Source: Acanthacorydalis orientalis (lineage: Eukaryota > Arthropoda > Insecta > Megaloptera > Corydalidae). From it: 64,000 bases of DNA. A program made the position numbers and the translations under genes. Below the pieces are notes generated by a model, which was not told where the DNA came from, searched no databases, and saw nothing but the letters and a program-made list of their open reading frames with translations. Positions within the stretch are counted from its first letter, which is position 1, and each line of letters opens with the position of its first letter. The stretch is taken from NCBI GenBank assembly GCA_034766995.1, contig CM068320.1, forward strand, positions 5,922,501 through 5,986,500. Direction: 5' to 3'. Of this stretch, positions 1 through 13,210 are shown piece after piece.

Positions 1-133
1 ATGTGAAGAAAACAGTAATAAAAAGTAGAAACTGAAGTGATTTTCAAGGAAGATGACTAACAAGAAGATGTTTCAAATAAATCACAATAATAAAAATATA
101 ATTTCATATAACATAATTTTATAAAACAATTTT

Positions 134-182
<49 letters not shown>

Positions 183-1630
183 AAAGTATGGTGTTTCTTA
201 TTAATTATTACTAAACATATAAAAAACGTAAATATCGTTGTGTTTTGAATTTCGTATATAATATCGTATTTAATATCGTTGTATTTGTTTGAAATTGTAT
301 GTTTCATATAATTTCAAACAAACATTAAGTCAAGCCAACATAGAGTATTAATTATATGTCATCTATTATTTAAATCACAAATGATAAGAATTTCTAGTAT
401 TGTAAAATGTAATATTTTTAGAAACCAAAAGGTTGCAATGTAAATTAAATAATTTATTTTTTTATAAAATATTCCTCAAAAAAATGATAAATCTTATAAA
501 ATATAATATTATATTCATTATTATTGCATTATATTTCCCGTGTTAAGTTTCTTAAGATAGGAAAAATATATTTTTTAGGAACTTGTAAGAAGTCTATTCT
601 ATAATATAAAAGCAGATGGATTTGTATATATTTATTTATAATGTGTTTTCATTTTTGGTGCGTTATTTATCAGTGCGTCTATATCTAATTCTAATTTATT
701 TATTTCTATATATATATATATACGATAGAGAAAATCAAGAAATTAATATAAATTATGAGTTCTGTTCTTATAAAATAATTAAAATCTAAATTATGCTTCG
801 TTATCAATAGTTCAAAATCGTGTGCAAAGGGGATGAGGTATTAGAATTTAAGAAATTTTTTTTTGAGTTTTAGACAGAAAAAAAGAAATGTTAACTTTAT
901 AAATAGATATGAATGAACTCAACCAATATATTTATATACGACTGTGTATATATATATATATATATCACATTTCACTTGAATTGAATATTGTTGTTTGTCT
1001 TCTTTTTCATGATAAAATAAAAAAACTTTATTTTTTCCATATAGATAAAAAATATTGAAATTTGGAAAATGTGTAGTTCAGTAATAAACCACATTTATCA
1101 AAAAATAATTAAATTTTTATTTTAAAATTCATAGATTGTCTAATATTACATAAGAAATATCTTTATGATATATGTATACAGCGTAAATATTAACATTTTA
1201 ATAAAACAAATAAGAAAGAAGAACTATGGTCTTAGTAAAAAAAATAATTGCATTATTCTCTCAACCGTTTGAAAATAGAATCATATAATATCATTTTCAT
1301 TTATGAGATTAGTACTAATTTTCTTAATAATCCCTCTTCAAAGAACTCTTGAAAGTGTCAATTAATATAGCTTAAGAAAAGATACTTGACGCTCTCTATA
1401 CGTGTAACTAAGAACACCAGATATTTTTCATCACTAGTTTTTATTTATGGTTCTGTCACATATGGCAAAAAGGAAAACTCGTGTAGATATAATACAACAC
1501 AACAATGTTGTTAAGAAATATCATCCTCAATAAACCATGAACTCAGTAACTTAAACAATGCTGTCTTTTTATAATTAATAAAGAAGATCGTAGTACTTAA
1601 AGTAAGTCTATTATATTAGTAGTAATAATA

Positions 1631-1671
<41 letters not shown>

Positions 1672-3726
1672 TTCAGTTATAATGTTTACAAAAAAATAAT
1701 CTTTCAATAAGAGCCATATATAAATAGTGTGGTTATAAAAGAACCGAAAGAAAATAAAACAATTTTACATGATTTATTTAACAGATTTCTTTTCTAAATA
1801 CTTTTGTAGTCTTCTTCTGTGTGCAATGTTATTTTAAGATGTACACATTAATACGTAGATATTAATACATCATTATATCATTGGACCACAAATATACTTA
1901 TAAATTAATAATCGCTTTGTGAAATATTATTTTGAAATAAATAACAGTATAAATTACTAAGAAAATAAATATATAATGGCATTCAATTTAGGCTTCCACA
2001 TAGACAACTGTATATTTTATTGTTTCATATAAAGTGATCGATTTTTGTGAAACTTTAATGTTCTATAACAGAGTTGAAATATACTCTATTAATGAACACA
2101 ATTACATACAGACTCAATGCACTTCTGACAAGAAGTTACATATATCTTAATACCACTTTTATAAAAATCTATATTTCTAGAAACGATTAATTCCCAGAAG
2201 AAGGTTCTGTTTCATAATTGAATGATTTCTCCACTATGAATTAATTCAGATATTTTAAAAGGAAGTAATTCGTTAGCGACAAATCTAGTCAATCCAAGCG
2301 TGAGTATTAATAAATAACATATTATAATTAGTGAACTTTCTGGACTGTCAATGGAATAATAAATATGTCTTATTGCTCTTATTCATTCATACATTATGGT
2401 TAGTTATTAGGGTTTTAGAGCGCTGCGATTAGTACATTATATTTATTTAGTAGTGTAAGCTATTTTCTATAAAATTTTTAATTTATTTGGTATTTTGTTC
2501 ATATTATTGCACTGAATTTTTGAGTCTCGCTAAATTTAATAAAAAATAACAGAGAATATAAACTGTTTGCTATTAAACAGATATCATTATTTCTCGTAAG
2601 AGAATTCAAGACTTATAAATACATTACTGTGTTTTATCAACTTAAACCCATTGAATTGACGGTCGATGTTCTCCTAAATGATCCAGTTTCATCATACGTT
2701 TCAGTTTAAACAAAAATACGATCCTTTAATTATATATAAACAAGTAAGGGCACACTCTCAATATACGTATTTTTTATATTTTTGTTAATTTTTGAGAAAC
2801 GTTTAAAAAGTGAACTTTTTCACATTCCCCAAATATTCGTAGAATAATAATCGCCTAAATTTTTATCAATGTTAATTATAGTCAAATACTAACCAAAATT
2901 ATTTCTAATTAAATTTTAAATTTAACTAAATTTATATTACTTACTTTTGTCAATTCACATACCTTGATAAAATATGGTACGTAAATGCTAAATTGTTTTT
3001 ATAATAAAATACAAATAAATACAAGAACCTCATAAATTATATTTCAATATTTAATTTATTGTTATGTTAAGTTAAGTAAATCATTAGCATGCTAAAATAT
3101 TTATATAATATTTTAAGTGATTATAAATATGTGTAATATGCCGTAAAAATTCATGAATAGTCCTTCAAAATTTTTTTAGCAGATGCTTTGTCAAATCTCC
3201 ATTTTTATATAGAATTTGTATTAGTTTAAAGATAAATTTTACTATTAATATTTAAATAATACAAATTTATTTACAATTTTAAATACTTAAACTTAACTTC
3301 TCATCTTTTTGCTTCTTTTCAGCAAGTTGTAATTATTTCAGACGATTCAATTTAATGAATATCATATAATGAAGTACAAAAATGACTTAACATTCAAACA
3401 GTACTTGAGAAATATAGTCGATTATAGTAAGTGCAGTACATATGATAATTATGTATCTTTAATGTGGTTTTGTAATTTTGTATGTTGTTACTATTAACGA
3501 GAATGTTTAATACATGTTGGAAGAGGTATGAATAATTCGCACGGAGGAGAATTTGTAAATAGAAGATTGTACCTCATTAATTCGGATTGGAATTCGTGAT
3601 ACATTGATTAAAAATTCAGTGGAAATGAAACGTTATTAATGTTTGAAATATTTATTGTGCAGTCATTTAAAAAACAAAACTTCTAATACTATAATAATGG
3701 GTTTTGTTTTCATAAAATATACGAAA

Positions 3727-3766
<40 letters not shown>

Positions 3767-4283
3767 AAATAATATTTAACTGTTTCTTGTGAGTATTCAT
3801 ATCAAATTCATTAGTTATTTTGAATTTTCGTCAGTTGTCAAATGTTTTAATTCTGACTTCGTAAAAGTTAATTTAATCAGAAATGTATTTATTACATTTA
3901 TTTTTTTACAAATATAATTGTTAAGAAATGGAGATAGCTAAGTGAAAGATAGTTTTGAGTTTAAAAATATTTGAGTATATTGAAAATATCATAATTTCAA
4001 AATAATTATTTTACGAATCTGTGCAAAATTCTCATAAGCGACTAATAAAGAGCTAAAACATTTAACAAATATATATTTAAAGAAAGATAAAAATGGAATG
4101 TAATGTCAGAAATTTTTATTTAATAATCATAGAATGCCGTAAGCTTTCTGTGGGATTTATCTCTATATATTTTTAGATACAAAATTCATAATTTATAGAA
4201 CATAAAACTATCTGAAAGTTTTGTAAAATAAATCCATTTTATAATTCGATAAATGCATATTGTATTATAAGTACATATACTCG
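1..4283. other. AT-rich stretch with no recognised gene
   Basis: I see no coding region or transposon here. It carries only short (TA)n runs at about 136-179, 707-722, 947-965, 1631-1667 and 3729-3764. The few open frames are short and have no recognisable motif. Whether it is intergenic or intronic cannot be told from the sequence. Confidence 0.6.
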
Positions 4284-4307
4284 TATATATATATATATAT
4301 ATATATA

Positions 4308-4356
<49 letters not shown>
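4284..4356. repeat. (TA)n microsatellite at the left edge of a mariner
   Basis: Alternating TA, interrupted once near 4307-4312. The array runs directly into the inverted repeat of the mariner relic that starts at about 4357. Confidence 0.95.
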
Positions 4357-4361
<5 letters not shown>

Positions 4362-4566
4362 GTAACATATGAAACTTCGGAATTTGTAGGTGAGAATTAA
4401 AACACAATATTTTTAACAAAACAAAATATATTTCATCAAAATAAACTCCATCAGCTTCATTGGTCTTTTGCTAACGAGAAATTAGATTGGTTATCCCATT
4501 TTTATAAAAACTGACATTTTTAGAGCTTATAAAGTCTTCGAATCCTTGAATCACTTCTGTTTGATT

Positions 4567-4794
4567 TCAGAATTTTTTATTTCTTAAAGAATATTCCAAG
4601 TGGCGAAAAAGATAATAGTCTGTCGGTGACAGATCTGGTGAATAAGGGGGATGCAGTAAAATTTTATAATTTAATGAATTTAATTTAGAAATTGTGATTA
4701 TTCGAGATTTGTGTGGTCGAGTATTTTCTTGCAATAGAATTGGCCTATATCTATTGATTAGCATTAGTGGTTTTGTTTTTAATTTTTTATTCAT
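4567..4794 (-). pseudogene. Mariner transposase, C-terminal catalytic half (broken)
   Basis: This continues the same transposase after an interruption. It contains the block that normally reads HDNARPH, here QENTRPH, so the second catalytic aspartate is replaced. The third block is well kept: PPYSPDLSPTDYYLF, with its aspartate 34 residues after the altered position, as in DD34D mariners. The frame ends at RNKKF, short of the normal C-terminus; 4440-4566 is the decayed remainder. With the second catalytic residue gone and several frame breaks, no active enzyme is possible. Confidence 0.85.
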
Positions 4795-5044
4795 ATTGTC
4801 GATTTCGCAACAATATGAATCAGACGTAATTGCTTCGCCTGGTTTTAAAAAAGAATAAGGGATTATTCCTTTATTTGTCCACTACACAGTAACCATAAGT
4901 TTTTTTTTAGTGTAATGACTGATTGGGTGCATGTCCTGGAGCTTCATTTGCATTTAACCATTGTCCAGATCTTTTTCTGTTAGCATACAGAATCCACTTT
5001 TTATCACAAATAATGATAAGATGTAAAAATGACGTTGTATCATT

Positions 5045-5443
5045 TTAAATCATCAATGAAGCACACACCTCTAAGCGTCTCAGTTTTTGACCATCTTTTA
5101 CCCACTTGTCCAACTTTTTCACCTTTTGTATTGCAACGAGGTGGCGAGAAACAGTCATAACACTAACACTTAAATCACATGCGAGAGCTTGAAGTATTGT
5201 ACGTAGATTAGCTTCCACCATGGCTCTCAAATATTCTTCGTTCACAATGGCTTTGGACCTTCCTTGTGGCTTACTGTCCAGATTTATATTACCGAAACGA
5301 AATTTTTTGAACCATAATTGAATTGTTTTCTGGCTAGCCAACCCTTCTTCGAAATCTTCATTGATATTTGTACCTGCCACCGCTACATTGTGTCCCAACT
5401 TGAACTCATATACAGAAAGTAAACGAAAATCTTTTGTGGACAC
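5045..5443 (-). pseudogene. Mariner transposase, N-terminal DNA-binding half (broken)
   Basis: This encodes the paired helix-turn-helix region of a mariner transposase, which binds the inverted repeats of its own element. Visible landmarks are YEFKLGHN, the first-helix core QLWFKKFRFGN, and a second helix region ending VSRHL, followed by KVKKLDKWV, the start of the conserved linker. The usual WVPHEL linker motif is replaced by WVKDGQ. The frame opens with GTG where family members have ATG followed by Ser-Thr-Lys, so the start codon is probably mutated. A stop follows just after the conserved RRLEVCASL segment. Downstream, out of frame, the first catalytic block is still readable (CDKKWILYANRKRSGQW, about 4910-4990). 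Confidence 0.85.
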
Positions 5444-5626
5444 AATCCCATTAAAAGGTATAAAAAAATAAAAATAACAACAATAACTTCATATTTAAAA
5501 AGAATTGAAAGATACAGTACATTATTCAATTCCAAATAGTTGAATTTGTAAAATATTGCACAAAACCTTTCTCAATCTCAGTCGACCTCTGACTGACTGA
5601 AATTCGGCAACTTGATATGTTACAAC

Positions 5627-5629
<3 letters not shown>

Positions 5630-5692
<63 letters not shown>
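5630..5692. repeat. (TA)n microsatellite at the right edge of a mariner
   Basis: About 60 bp of pure TA starting immediately after the right inverted repeat of the mariner at 4357-5629. Confidence 0.95.
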
Positions 5693-6398
5693 GTAATGAT
5701 AATGTAATTAAAAACATTTTTTCATAAAAAAATACGGACGAAAAAACTTTTCTCGTTAATGACAATTTTTGAAAAAAATTAACGCTTCATCAAATAAAAT
5801 ACAGCTATATATCTTAATGCATTTTATATTAGAAATAAAACTTTACTACAGAAAATAAAAGGGAATACAGAAATAAATGAGTCGTTTGTAGAAAACAAAA
5901 TAAATTTATCCGTAGTATTTGTAACGAGTAACCATAAATAATCGTTTTTACAGCAGTAGTGGTAAAATAGGTTAGCAGGTACCTCTATACAATAAGAAAC
6001 ACTTGAAACTGTAAGAAATGTTCTACAGTCAAGAGTTCTAATTGTATATAAATTAATCATGATCCGGAAAATAAAGAAAAAAGTAAACGTTCATTGTAAA
6101 CGCCCAAAGATTCAACAACACTATAAAAGATTTAAAGCTCTGTAATCAGTTTGTTTATGTAAAAGTGTAAACATAAATCAACACATTTAAAGATTTATTT
6201 ATTATTATGTAAAATTTATATACGTACAGAGTAACAGAAATTTTATTTATTATTAGAATAGCGTGTTTCAACTGTACACTCAATGCAATTTATTCTAATT
6301 AGGTTATTATAACATTCTGTACGTTTAGAACGTCATCCACCGATTAAAATTGGAGTTAAAAATATTGTTTTAATTTTGATAAGTATTTATATGCACAT
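5693..6398. other. AT-rich stretch, nothing recognised
   Basis: There is no coding motif, inverted-repeat element or RNA gene that I can support here. Confidence 0.5.
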
Positions 6399-6765
<367 letters not shown>

Positions 6766-7753
6766 ATTTCACGTCTTAGCACTCATAAAAATTGATAATA
6801 TTTGTACGACACGCTCGGGAGAACTGTATGGGATTTGTATTCATTTACAGAGTGGTTAAGCGAACAAATGTGTTAAGTTTTCTTTATTTCATATAATTAT
6901 CATAAAAAAATAATGTATAAAGTTCTAAAATATTGAATATGTATAAAACTTGAACTTCTTTTTCATTTATTTAATGATATATTTTAGCTACTTTTCCTGA
7001 TCATATTTCCTTATACTAAATTTTATATTCAAAATAACTATACAATTAGTGATCAAAAAATTTTTAATGATATTACTTTAAATTCTTACTAGTCATCATC
7101 GACGAGGAGTTTGTTTCCACTGCTAGAGGATAACAATTTGCAGAGGAATATTTGTTGATTTTTTTTTGTTATTACAGGAATTTTTTTTTCCACGTAAACA
7201 AAATTCTGATAAATCAATTTCTTTAATTTTGTTAGTTTGTTCTTTAATAGGTATTCTATTTTTTCATTGACAAATATAATGCTGAAGTTTATTGTGATTA
7301 TATGGAAAGATTTAAATCTACAACGAACCTATATATATTACTTTATTAGTTTGAATATTTTTTTTCTAATTTCAATTTACAAAAATAAACTAAAGATCAC
7401 TAGTGTACTAATTTTAATTCTAGTTTTCTAATCTTCTCTTCAATAAACTTTTTTACTATATTTTAATTTATTTCAACCTTATACGTCACTGTTTTTTTAC
7501 AATTAAATTCATTCAGGACAATAATTTATCAAACTTATTAATTAAGTAAAAAATATTTTTACCGAATAACTAGTCTAACAAATTTAAATATTAAGAGATA
7601 TTCGCAACATTTTTCATTTCTTCTTTTATTTCATGTACACATGAAAAAATTCATTGCAAAAGCAATGCAATTCGATACGGAACTATCTAACATGTATAGT
7701 CCTTATCTCCATTTACTAATATCTCAAAACACCAGTTAGAAATCTTCGGCATG
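6766..7753. other. AT-rich stretch, nothing recognised
   Basis: I see only short open frames without motifs. The segment ends at the TA target of the mariner derivative that begins at 7756. Confidence 0.5.
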
Positions 7754-7755
7754 TA

Positions 7756-8307
7756 TTAGGTTGGTAGAAAAATTATTGTGGTTAAGATCTTCAAATTTAT
7801 ATACATTTTTTAATTTAAATAGTTTTAAGTGGTCCAGAACTGTTAGATGACTAACGCCTAACTTTTGTGCAAGCTTTCGAATTGATGTGCGTGGTTCTGA
7901 TTCAACTAACGCCTTCAACTGGTCGTTATGAACTGAAGAAGGACGCGGGCATCCTTCATCATCAAGAGTCTCGTCCCCAACACAAAATTTTTGGAACCAC
8001 CATTGCACTATATGTTTGTTAACAGTACTCACGTCAAATATATAGTTTAATTTACGAGCAGTTTCTGCTGCTTTGCCACCCGTTTTGAACTCGTACAAAA
8101 AGTTATCCTTATGCTTCTTTTTTATTTTTAATTCAATAGCTCAATTTGAAGCAAAATTAATAATATAACCAAAGTCGATTTTACCAAAATACAGAGCGAC
8201 AATTGCATTTTAAAACTATTTTAATATGAACAAGATAACATATTTTCATTGAAAAAAGTTGAGGTTAGAATTCAAAAAAAACCGCAAATATTTTCCTACC
8301 AACTTAT
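7756..8307 (-). mobile_element. Short mariner derivative, copy 1 (552 bp, best preserved)
   Basis: A non-autonomous mariner whose ends read TTAGGTTGGTAG at the left and its inverted form CTACCAACTTAT at the right, with a TA duplication outside each end (7754-7755 and 8308-8309). The terminal TTAGGTTGGT matches, from memory, the ends of human Hsmar1/MADE1, placing it near the cecropia subfamily. Inside, on the minus strand, it keeps the 5' leader and the DNA-binding half of the transposase. It then passes directly into the 3' terminal sequence, so the whole catalytic domain is missing. The same junction recurs in the other copies, which indicates one founding deletion followed by amplification in trans. 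Confidence 0.9.
7766..8128 (-). pseudogene. Transposase DNA-binding domain, no catalytic domain
   Basis: An open frame of about 120 residues, related to the N-terminus of mariner transposases. The landmarks are YEFKTGGKAAETARKLN, QWWFQKFCVGDETLDDE, then PSSVHNDQLKALVESEPR and the second helix-turn-helix around RKLAQKLGVSHLTVLDHLK. After DHLK it runs into sequence encoded by the 3' terminal region (ending NFSTNLI), so it has no catalytic residues. Other copies begin Met-Glu-Lys/Arg-Lys-Gln; here the corresponding start reads ATA and is lost. If a sister copy were expressed, its product could bind inverted repeats without cutting, like a repressor. That is inference only. Confidence 0.75.
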
Positions 8308-8319
8308 TATATAGACAAA

Positions 8320-8325
<6 letters not shown>

Positions 8326-8375
<50 letters not shown>

Positions 8376-8379
8376 TATG
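8326..8379. repeat. (TA)n microsatellite
   Basis: About 54 bp of TA with one TG step, starting 17 bp beyond the TA duplication of mariner derivative copy 1. Confidence 0.95.
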
Positions 8380-8707
8380 TAAATTATAAAACAATTAAAA
8401 TTATTTTATTTATTTCACAAAAAAGAATATCAGTTTTTTATGTATATTACCCGAATCTTCAATAAACTTTTTCAATCAATAATATCGATGGCACGAACAT
8501 CTGATTTCAAGTAAAATATATTAATAAGCTGTGTGTAAAAGTTATTTATACTTAATATTTTTTCATTTTTAGAATATAAATCTGGTAATATTTTATTCTA
8601 TACGTTTATTATTCATAATTCACTGTTAAATGTTTTGTACTAGTACTTGGAATAATTTTATATAATATGCTTATAATATTAATTGATTTCTTCATTTTTC
8701 AGTTTAA

Positions 8708-9361
8708 CCAATTAACTGCGTCCGACGTATATACACGTCAATCCAAAACTTTATTTCAGTGCGGTGGAAGTGTATACTCGTCGTGTAAAATAAAAAATTA
8801 CCATTTACTATAAAAACTTTAAATGTTTGTAAAAAGTAATATAAATGCTATTTAGTGGTATGTTTCCTTTATAGTACCAGTAAAACTGTTATGTATTTTA
8901 TAAAAAAAGTTCAATTATTTGATTATTCTCTTTGGTATATCGGTTATTACTCGTATAATGTATTACTTTTTACAAACTGAGTTAATTATTTTCCCCAAAT
9001 TGTTTTGTGTACTTTACTGTGTATATCAGGTATTCCCCGATAACAACTAAAATAATATAAATAATATGCTCGAACTATCACGGCCCTTACTAATTTCTAG
9101 TTCGTTGCAAGATGGTGATACATATAAGACTTTATTATTTTTTTGCATTTTTTAAGTTTTTAGTAACAATGCATTTTTCAGCAATGAATTGTTAATTATT
9201 TATGGAATAAAACTATAATCCTTCTTCATTTTGTTTTACTTTTTTGATAAAATGTATAATAGGATTATTTACCCTGCGTTAGAGGTGTATATTCGTCATT
9301 GTTTGATTTTAATTACGCACCCCGCGATAGATTTTTTAAACTAAATTCCGTAGTTAACTGG
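8708..9361. mobile_element. piggyBac-type MITE (654 bp)
   Basis: It is flanked on both sides by TTAA (8704-8707 and 9362-9365), the target duplication of piggyBac elements. The ends are inverted repeats: the left reads CCAATTAACTGCG and the right, inverted, CCAGTTAACTACG. Near each end is a subterminal motif of the form GACG-TATACAC-TC (8724-8739, and inverted near 9287-9302); an inverted partner GTGTATACTCGTC lies at about 8768. Such subterminal repeats are common in piggyBac-like elements. No coding sequence remains inside, so movement would need a transposase from elsewhere. Confidence 0.8.
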
Positions 9362-9365
9362 TTAA

Positions 9366-9571
9366 TGTCATATATTTTAAATTGAGTTATTATTATTAAT
9401 AATTGTGGCTGTTATTTTTTTTTAAAAAAATATATTGATATTTAAAATTTAATTCTAACCGATACACATGTTTATATGCCCTAAAATAAAATTGAATTCA
9501 ATAAGTCCGAAAGACTTGTCCTCAAGCGAAATGATGTATGATGTAAAAATATCGCCTTTTCTCCCTCTCTC

Positions 9572-9603
<32 letters not shown>

Positions 9604-10295
9604 ATATAACAATTCTTAAATATCATGTGAAATTCACCTTTATTGCATGCAAGGCTTCAATTGTTATTTTTAGTTTAATTATAAAATAGTCTAATATATA
9701 AGAAAATAAAATAAAATTATATATGTTGATAATTGTACATACACACATATATACAGATTTAAGTACTTTTAATATTCATAAATGTGTTCATTAGGTCTTT
9801 TAAACATATTTAATATTATATACTTCTGTTAGAAATTTAGGTATTTAAGATTGAAAGTTTATGATAAATTATACTTGAGTATAAATTAATTAAGAAAAAA
9901 CATAGCGTCTTTTTAATATGTAAATATGTCTAATTATGCGAATTAACGTCTATAAGTAACCATTATAAACTCAATTTACTAAAAAAGAGAGCTTTATGAA
10001 CAACGGAGTGATATTTTTTATTTGTTTAAAACAAACTTCATGCAATATATATGTGCTCGTTACGGGAATGATCTCACTCTCCTTAATAAATTATAAATTT
10101 CTACTCTGCAGGCTGTACGGCACTCAGTTAAACAGCTTGATGGTGGCGCGTACAAAAAATTAAAGTCATTCCGTGATATTCAAGAGACACGGCTAATGTG
10201 TTTACTTGACATAACAGACAGAAAGAATTTTTATGTTGTCTCTTTATATCGTACTTCATTTTCTCTGTTTTCAACTGTGCACGAAGTTGTACGCG

Positions 10296-10299
<4 letters not shown>
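9366..10299. other. AT-rich stretch with an unassigned G+C-richer block
   Basis: It contains a short (TA)n run at 9572-9603. About 10078-10300 is less AT-rich than its surroundings. It has a minus-strand open frame that I do not recognise, running up to the next (TA)n array. It may be a worn transposon fragment, but no family motif supports this. Confidence 0.4.
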
Positions 10300-10356
<57 letters not shown>

Positions 10357-10382
10357 ATGTGTGTGTGTGTGTTTGTATGTGA
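10300..10382. repeat. Compound (TA)n(TG)n microsatellite
   Basis: About 50 bp of TA passing into a TG-rich tract (10352-10382). Confidence 0.95.
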
Positions 10383-13168
10383 CTGTATAGGCATAAACAT
10401 GCATTATATCTAAATGATAGCATTTATCATTTTAAGATTCTCAAACATAAAAAATTGAGCTAGAGATGATTTAGTTAAAGACATAAAAAGTGAACCATTA
10501 TAAAGAAATAACTGTGGCTTTTTCTAAAACACGTCTGGTAAGAGATATTTTTTGATCAAGAATTACATGTTATTAAAATTAAAAAAATATAATTACAAAT
10601 ATGAAGTAAATTAAATCATATTGTAATAATTTAAAATTGTTAGAATACAATAATGTTAGGAAATTGGTTGCTTGAAATATCGTTTTCTTTGTTGATAAAA
10701 AAATAAATATTTTTCTTCTTTCTATTGCATAGAATAATTGAGAGGATAATAGAAAATCACATAAATAATATTTGGTTTTTGTATACACATTAAAAATGAT
10801 GAAACTAGAATTTAAATTAACTGAATAGTTAATTAACAATTTGATTTTTACATTTATTTTTTATAATTATTCTTTCCCTATTTAAAAATTATGATTTTAT
10901 TTTTATTTAGTTAAATTTTTGATAACAGACACAAATATAAAAGAATTCTTTTTAGATAACTTTGATTATTTTCTATCAAAAAAATATAAACATCAAAAAA
11001 ATTGAATTAAAATAGATTTTTAACCTTTTGTTGCCGTATTTGGATCTATGAATTCATTGATGTTTCCAAAGAAACTATGGTCTCAAAACGGTATCTTATG
11101 GTTGATATATTTAAAGGTTTCTAATTTATTTCTAATGAGACTTTATGTATAACTCTTTCTTTCATTAAAAAAAATTACGATTGCTTAAAACTCAGAAAAA
11201 TCGCGTTTTTTTTCTGTCAAAATTGTGAACGTGAGAATTGAGTTCAATAATATTTTTTCCAAAAGTTCATTGGGAAAAAGGGTATAAAAAATTTCGAAAC
11301 TACGGTTTTCACGTGTATCACAAAAAAAATAAAATTCTGTGTGAAGCAATATTTTTTGATTCATTGATGTTAGTTTTTTTCTGCCAAAAAATGATTTCCT
11401 GTCAAAATATGATAAGAAAAACAATCAAATGCCACAAAAAACTTTTCTTCGATATTTTCGTTCTTACAATCTAAAACGCATACGTTATTTGCTGCCGTGT
11501 GAATCATAAAGGAATGAATCTTACTGACTACAAACTCATATTGGCTTCACTTGTTGTTCAAAAATTTGCTTCAAATACATCTTCTACGAGAAGTCCAAAT
11601 CCAAATTGACGCTTCATTTTTCGGAGAGAATACTGTCAGATCATAGTCAACGAGCACAGTGTGTAGTTTGTAAAGCAAATTGAAGAAACAGACGATACAA
11701 GGTGACCGATGTGAGACCATTTTGTACAAACTTGTTTCGAAATTTTTCACACTCAACAGTTATGTTAAATTTGCTAATTTGTAATTGTAGTCAATTTTTT
11801 TGCTTCCAATTTTATGTTTTCAATCAAGAGATTTATGTTTCCTAGAATATTATCAACAATTTTCCATGATTTATCAACTAGATATGAAATTTTTAATAGC
11901 TAATCTGAATTAATTTATATTTGTATATAAATTTACAATTTTTATTTTGTTTACGATAAAAGAATGAGTAATCGAAAAATATTTGTTAAAAAAATTAGCA
12001 CCCTTTCTCTTCCCTCGGCTCTAAAGGTTTGTCTAAGATATGAAAGTAAATCGAAATGTAATTTATTATTTTACAAACACTTTACTTCTGACCAGCATTG
12101 AGTAAGTTATATGTAAGAATACAGTGTTAATTTTAAAATAGTGTAATTTTTAACGTAGTTTCCAGACGATTAATTTATTTAAAATATTTTGACTTATTCT
12201 TCTTTACTACAGTTAAAAGGACTTTAATTTAATAATTAATTTATTATTCCGAGAAAGATTAAACTTGTTTCTTAATATAAATTTATACTTTTGTATGTAC
12301 TTTTACAAATCAATCAGAAATAATGTATTAAATTTTATATTTTGTATTTGACAAAGTGGCTAATTTTCATCATTATCCTATACTATTTTCTAAAATGTGT
12401 GCTGAATTTATTATACGTAGTGTAATTAATATGTGTTCAGAACTTTTTTTTATAATCAGTTGTATTTAAACAATATTAATGCAGACATATAGGTATGATA
12501 AGTTTAAAAATGATTATTGTTGATGTATATCAACAAGAACTACTCTTATTTAATCAACTTGCATCTCAAACTGAAGTAAAACTACAATTTTATTAGTAAC
12601 TTTAATAAAGTATTTTATAACAATTAAAGCCTCACTCAACGTATTCATTAATTAAGTTAATTCTAATATAGACACTTTCTTAGCACACGGAAAATAACAA
12701 AATATACAACAATGCATAATATTGTTTGATATATCGACGAAATTCTATTGTTAAAATATATTTATGTTTCTGCAATTTCATTATAAGATTAACGAATAAT
12801 AAACAGCAGTAGCGACAAATAGTCTCAGAACGCTACTGCGGAATATTCATTTCGAGTTTATAGTGTTTTGACAATTTAATTTGAAATAACAAGACGCCAA
12901 TGAATTTCAATTCGGTGACGTTATTTTAGTCTACAGGATATGAATATAGATGTGTATTTGTAGAGCTGTATTTTATGAATGAATTAAATATTTACGATAT
13001 AAAAAATGACATCTTTTTTATTGTAATTATGTTTTTATAGCATGATGTTTAACAATATTTTAATATAATTCAGCAATGCATAAAACTGAATATCAAAATT
13101 TTATTGTTTGTAATTTCAAATAATTGTAATTAAAAAGTCAAAACTAATAAATTATTCATTTAGATAAC

Positions 13169-13170
<2 letters not shown>
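10383..13170. other. AT-rich stretch, nothing recognised
   Basis: Open frames at 10579-10839, 11185-11474 and 11571-11756 have no recognisable domain, and their composition is that of the surrounding DNA. About 11500-11760 is slightly less AT-rich but remains unassigned. Confidence 0.5.

Positions 13171-13206
<36 letters not shown>
13171..13206. repeat. (TA)n microsatellite
   Basis: About 36 bp of TA; a second short run lies at 13752-13771. Confidence 0.9.

Positions 13207-13210
<4 letters not shown>

Larger units (their letters stand above)
4357..5629 (-). mobile_element. Decayed full-length mariner, cecropia subfamily-like
   Basis: At about 1.27 kb this has the usual length of a complete mariner. 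The ends form an imperfect inverted repeat of about 28 bp: the right end, read inward, begins TTAGGTTGTAACATAT and the left end contains TGTAACATATGAAAC. (TA)n lies directly outside both ends, so the TA target duplication cannot be separated from the array. Both halves of the transposase lie on the minus strand, in order, interrupted by stops and frameshifts. The protein motifs resemble the Hsmar1/SETMAR (cecropia) group by family knowledge; the subfamily is inferred. Confidence 0.85.

Noticed and set aside
5045..5443. A possible domesticated helix-turn-helix gene
   Set aside because: It is collinear with the decayed catalytic half inside one element with inverted ends, so it is part of the mariner relic and not a host gene.
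11185..11756. Open frames on both strands suggesting a small gene
   Set aside because: The composition is that of the background, there are no motifs, and the overlapping opposite-strand frames are about what AT-rich DNA with A and T runs gives by chance.
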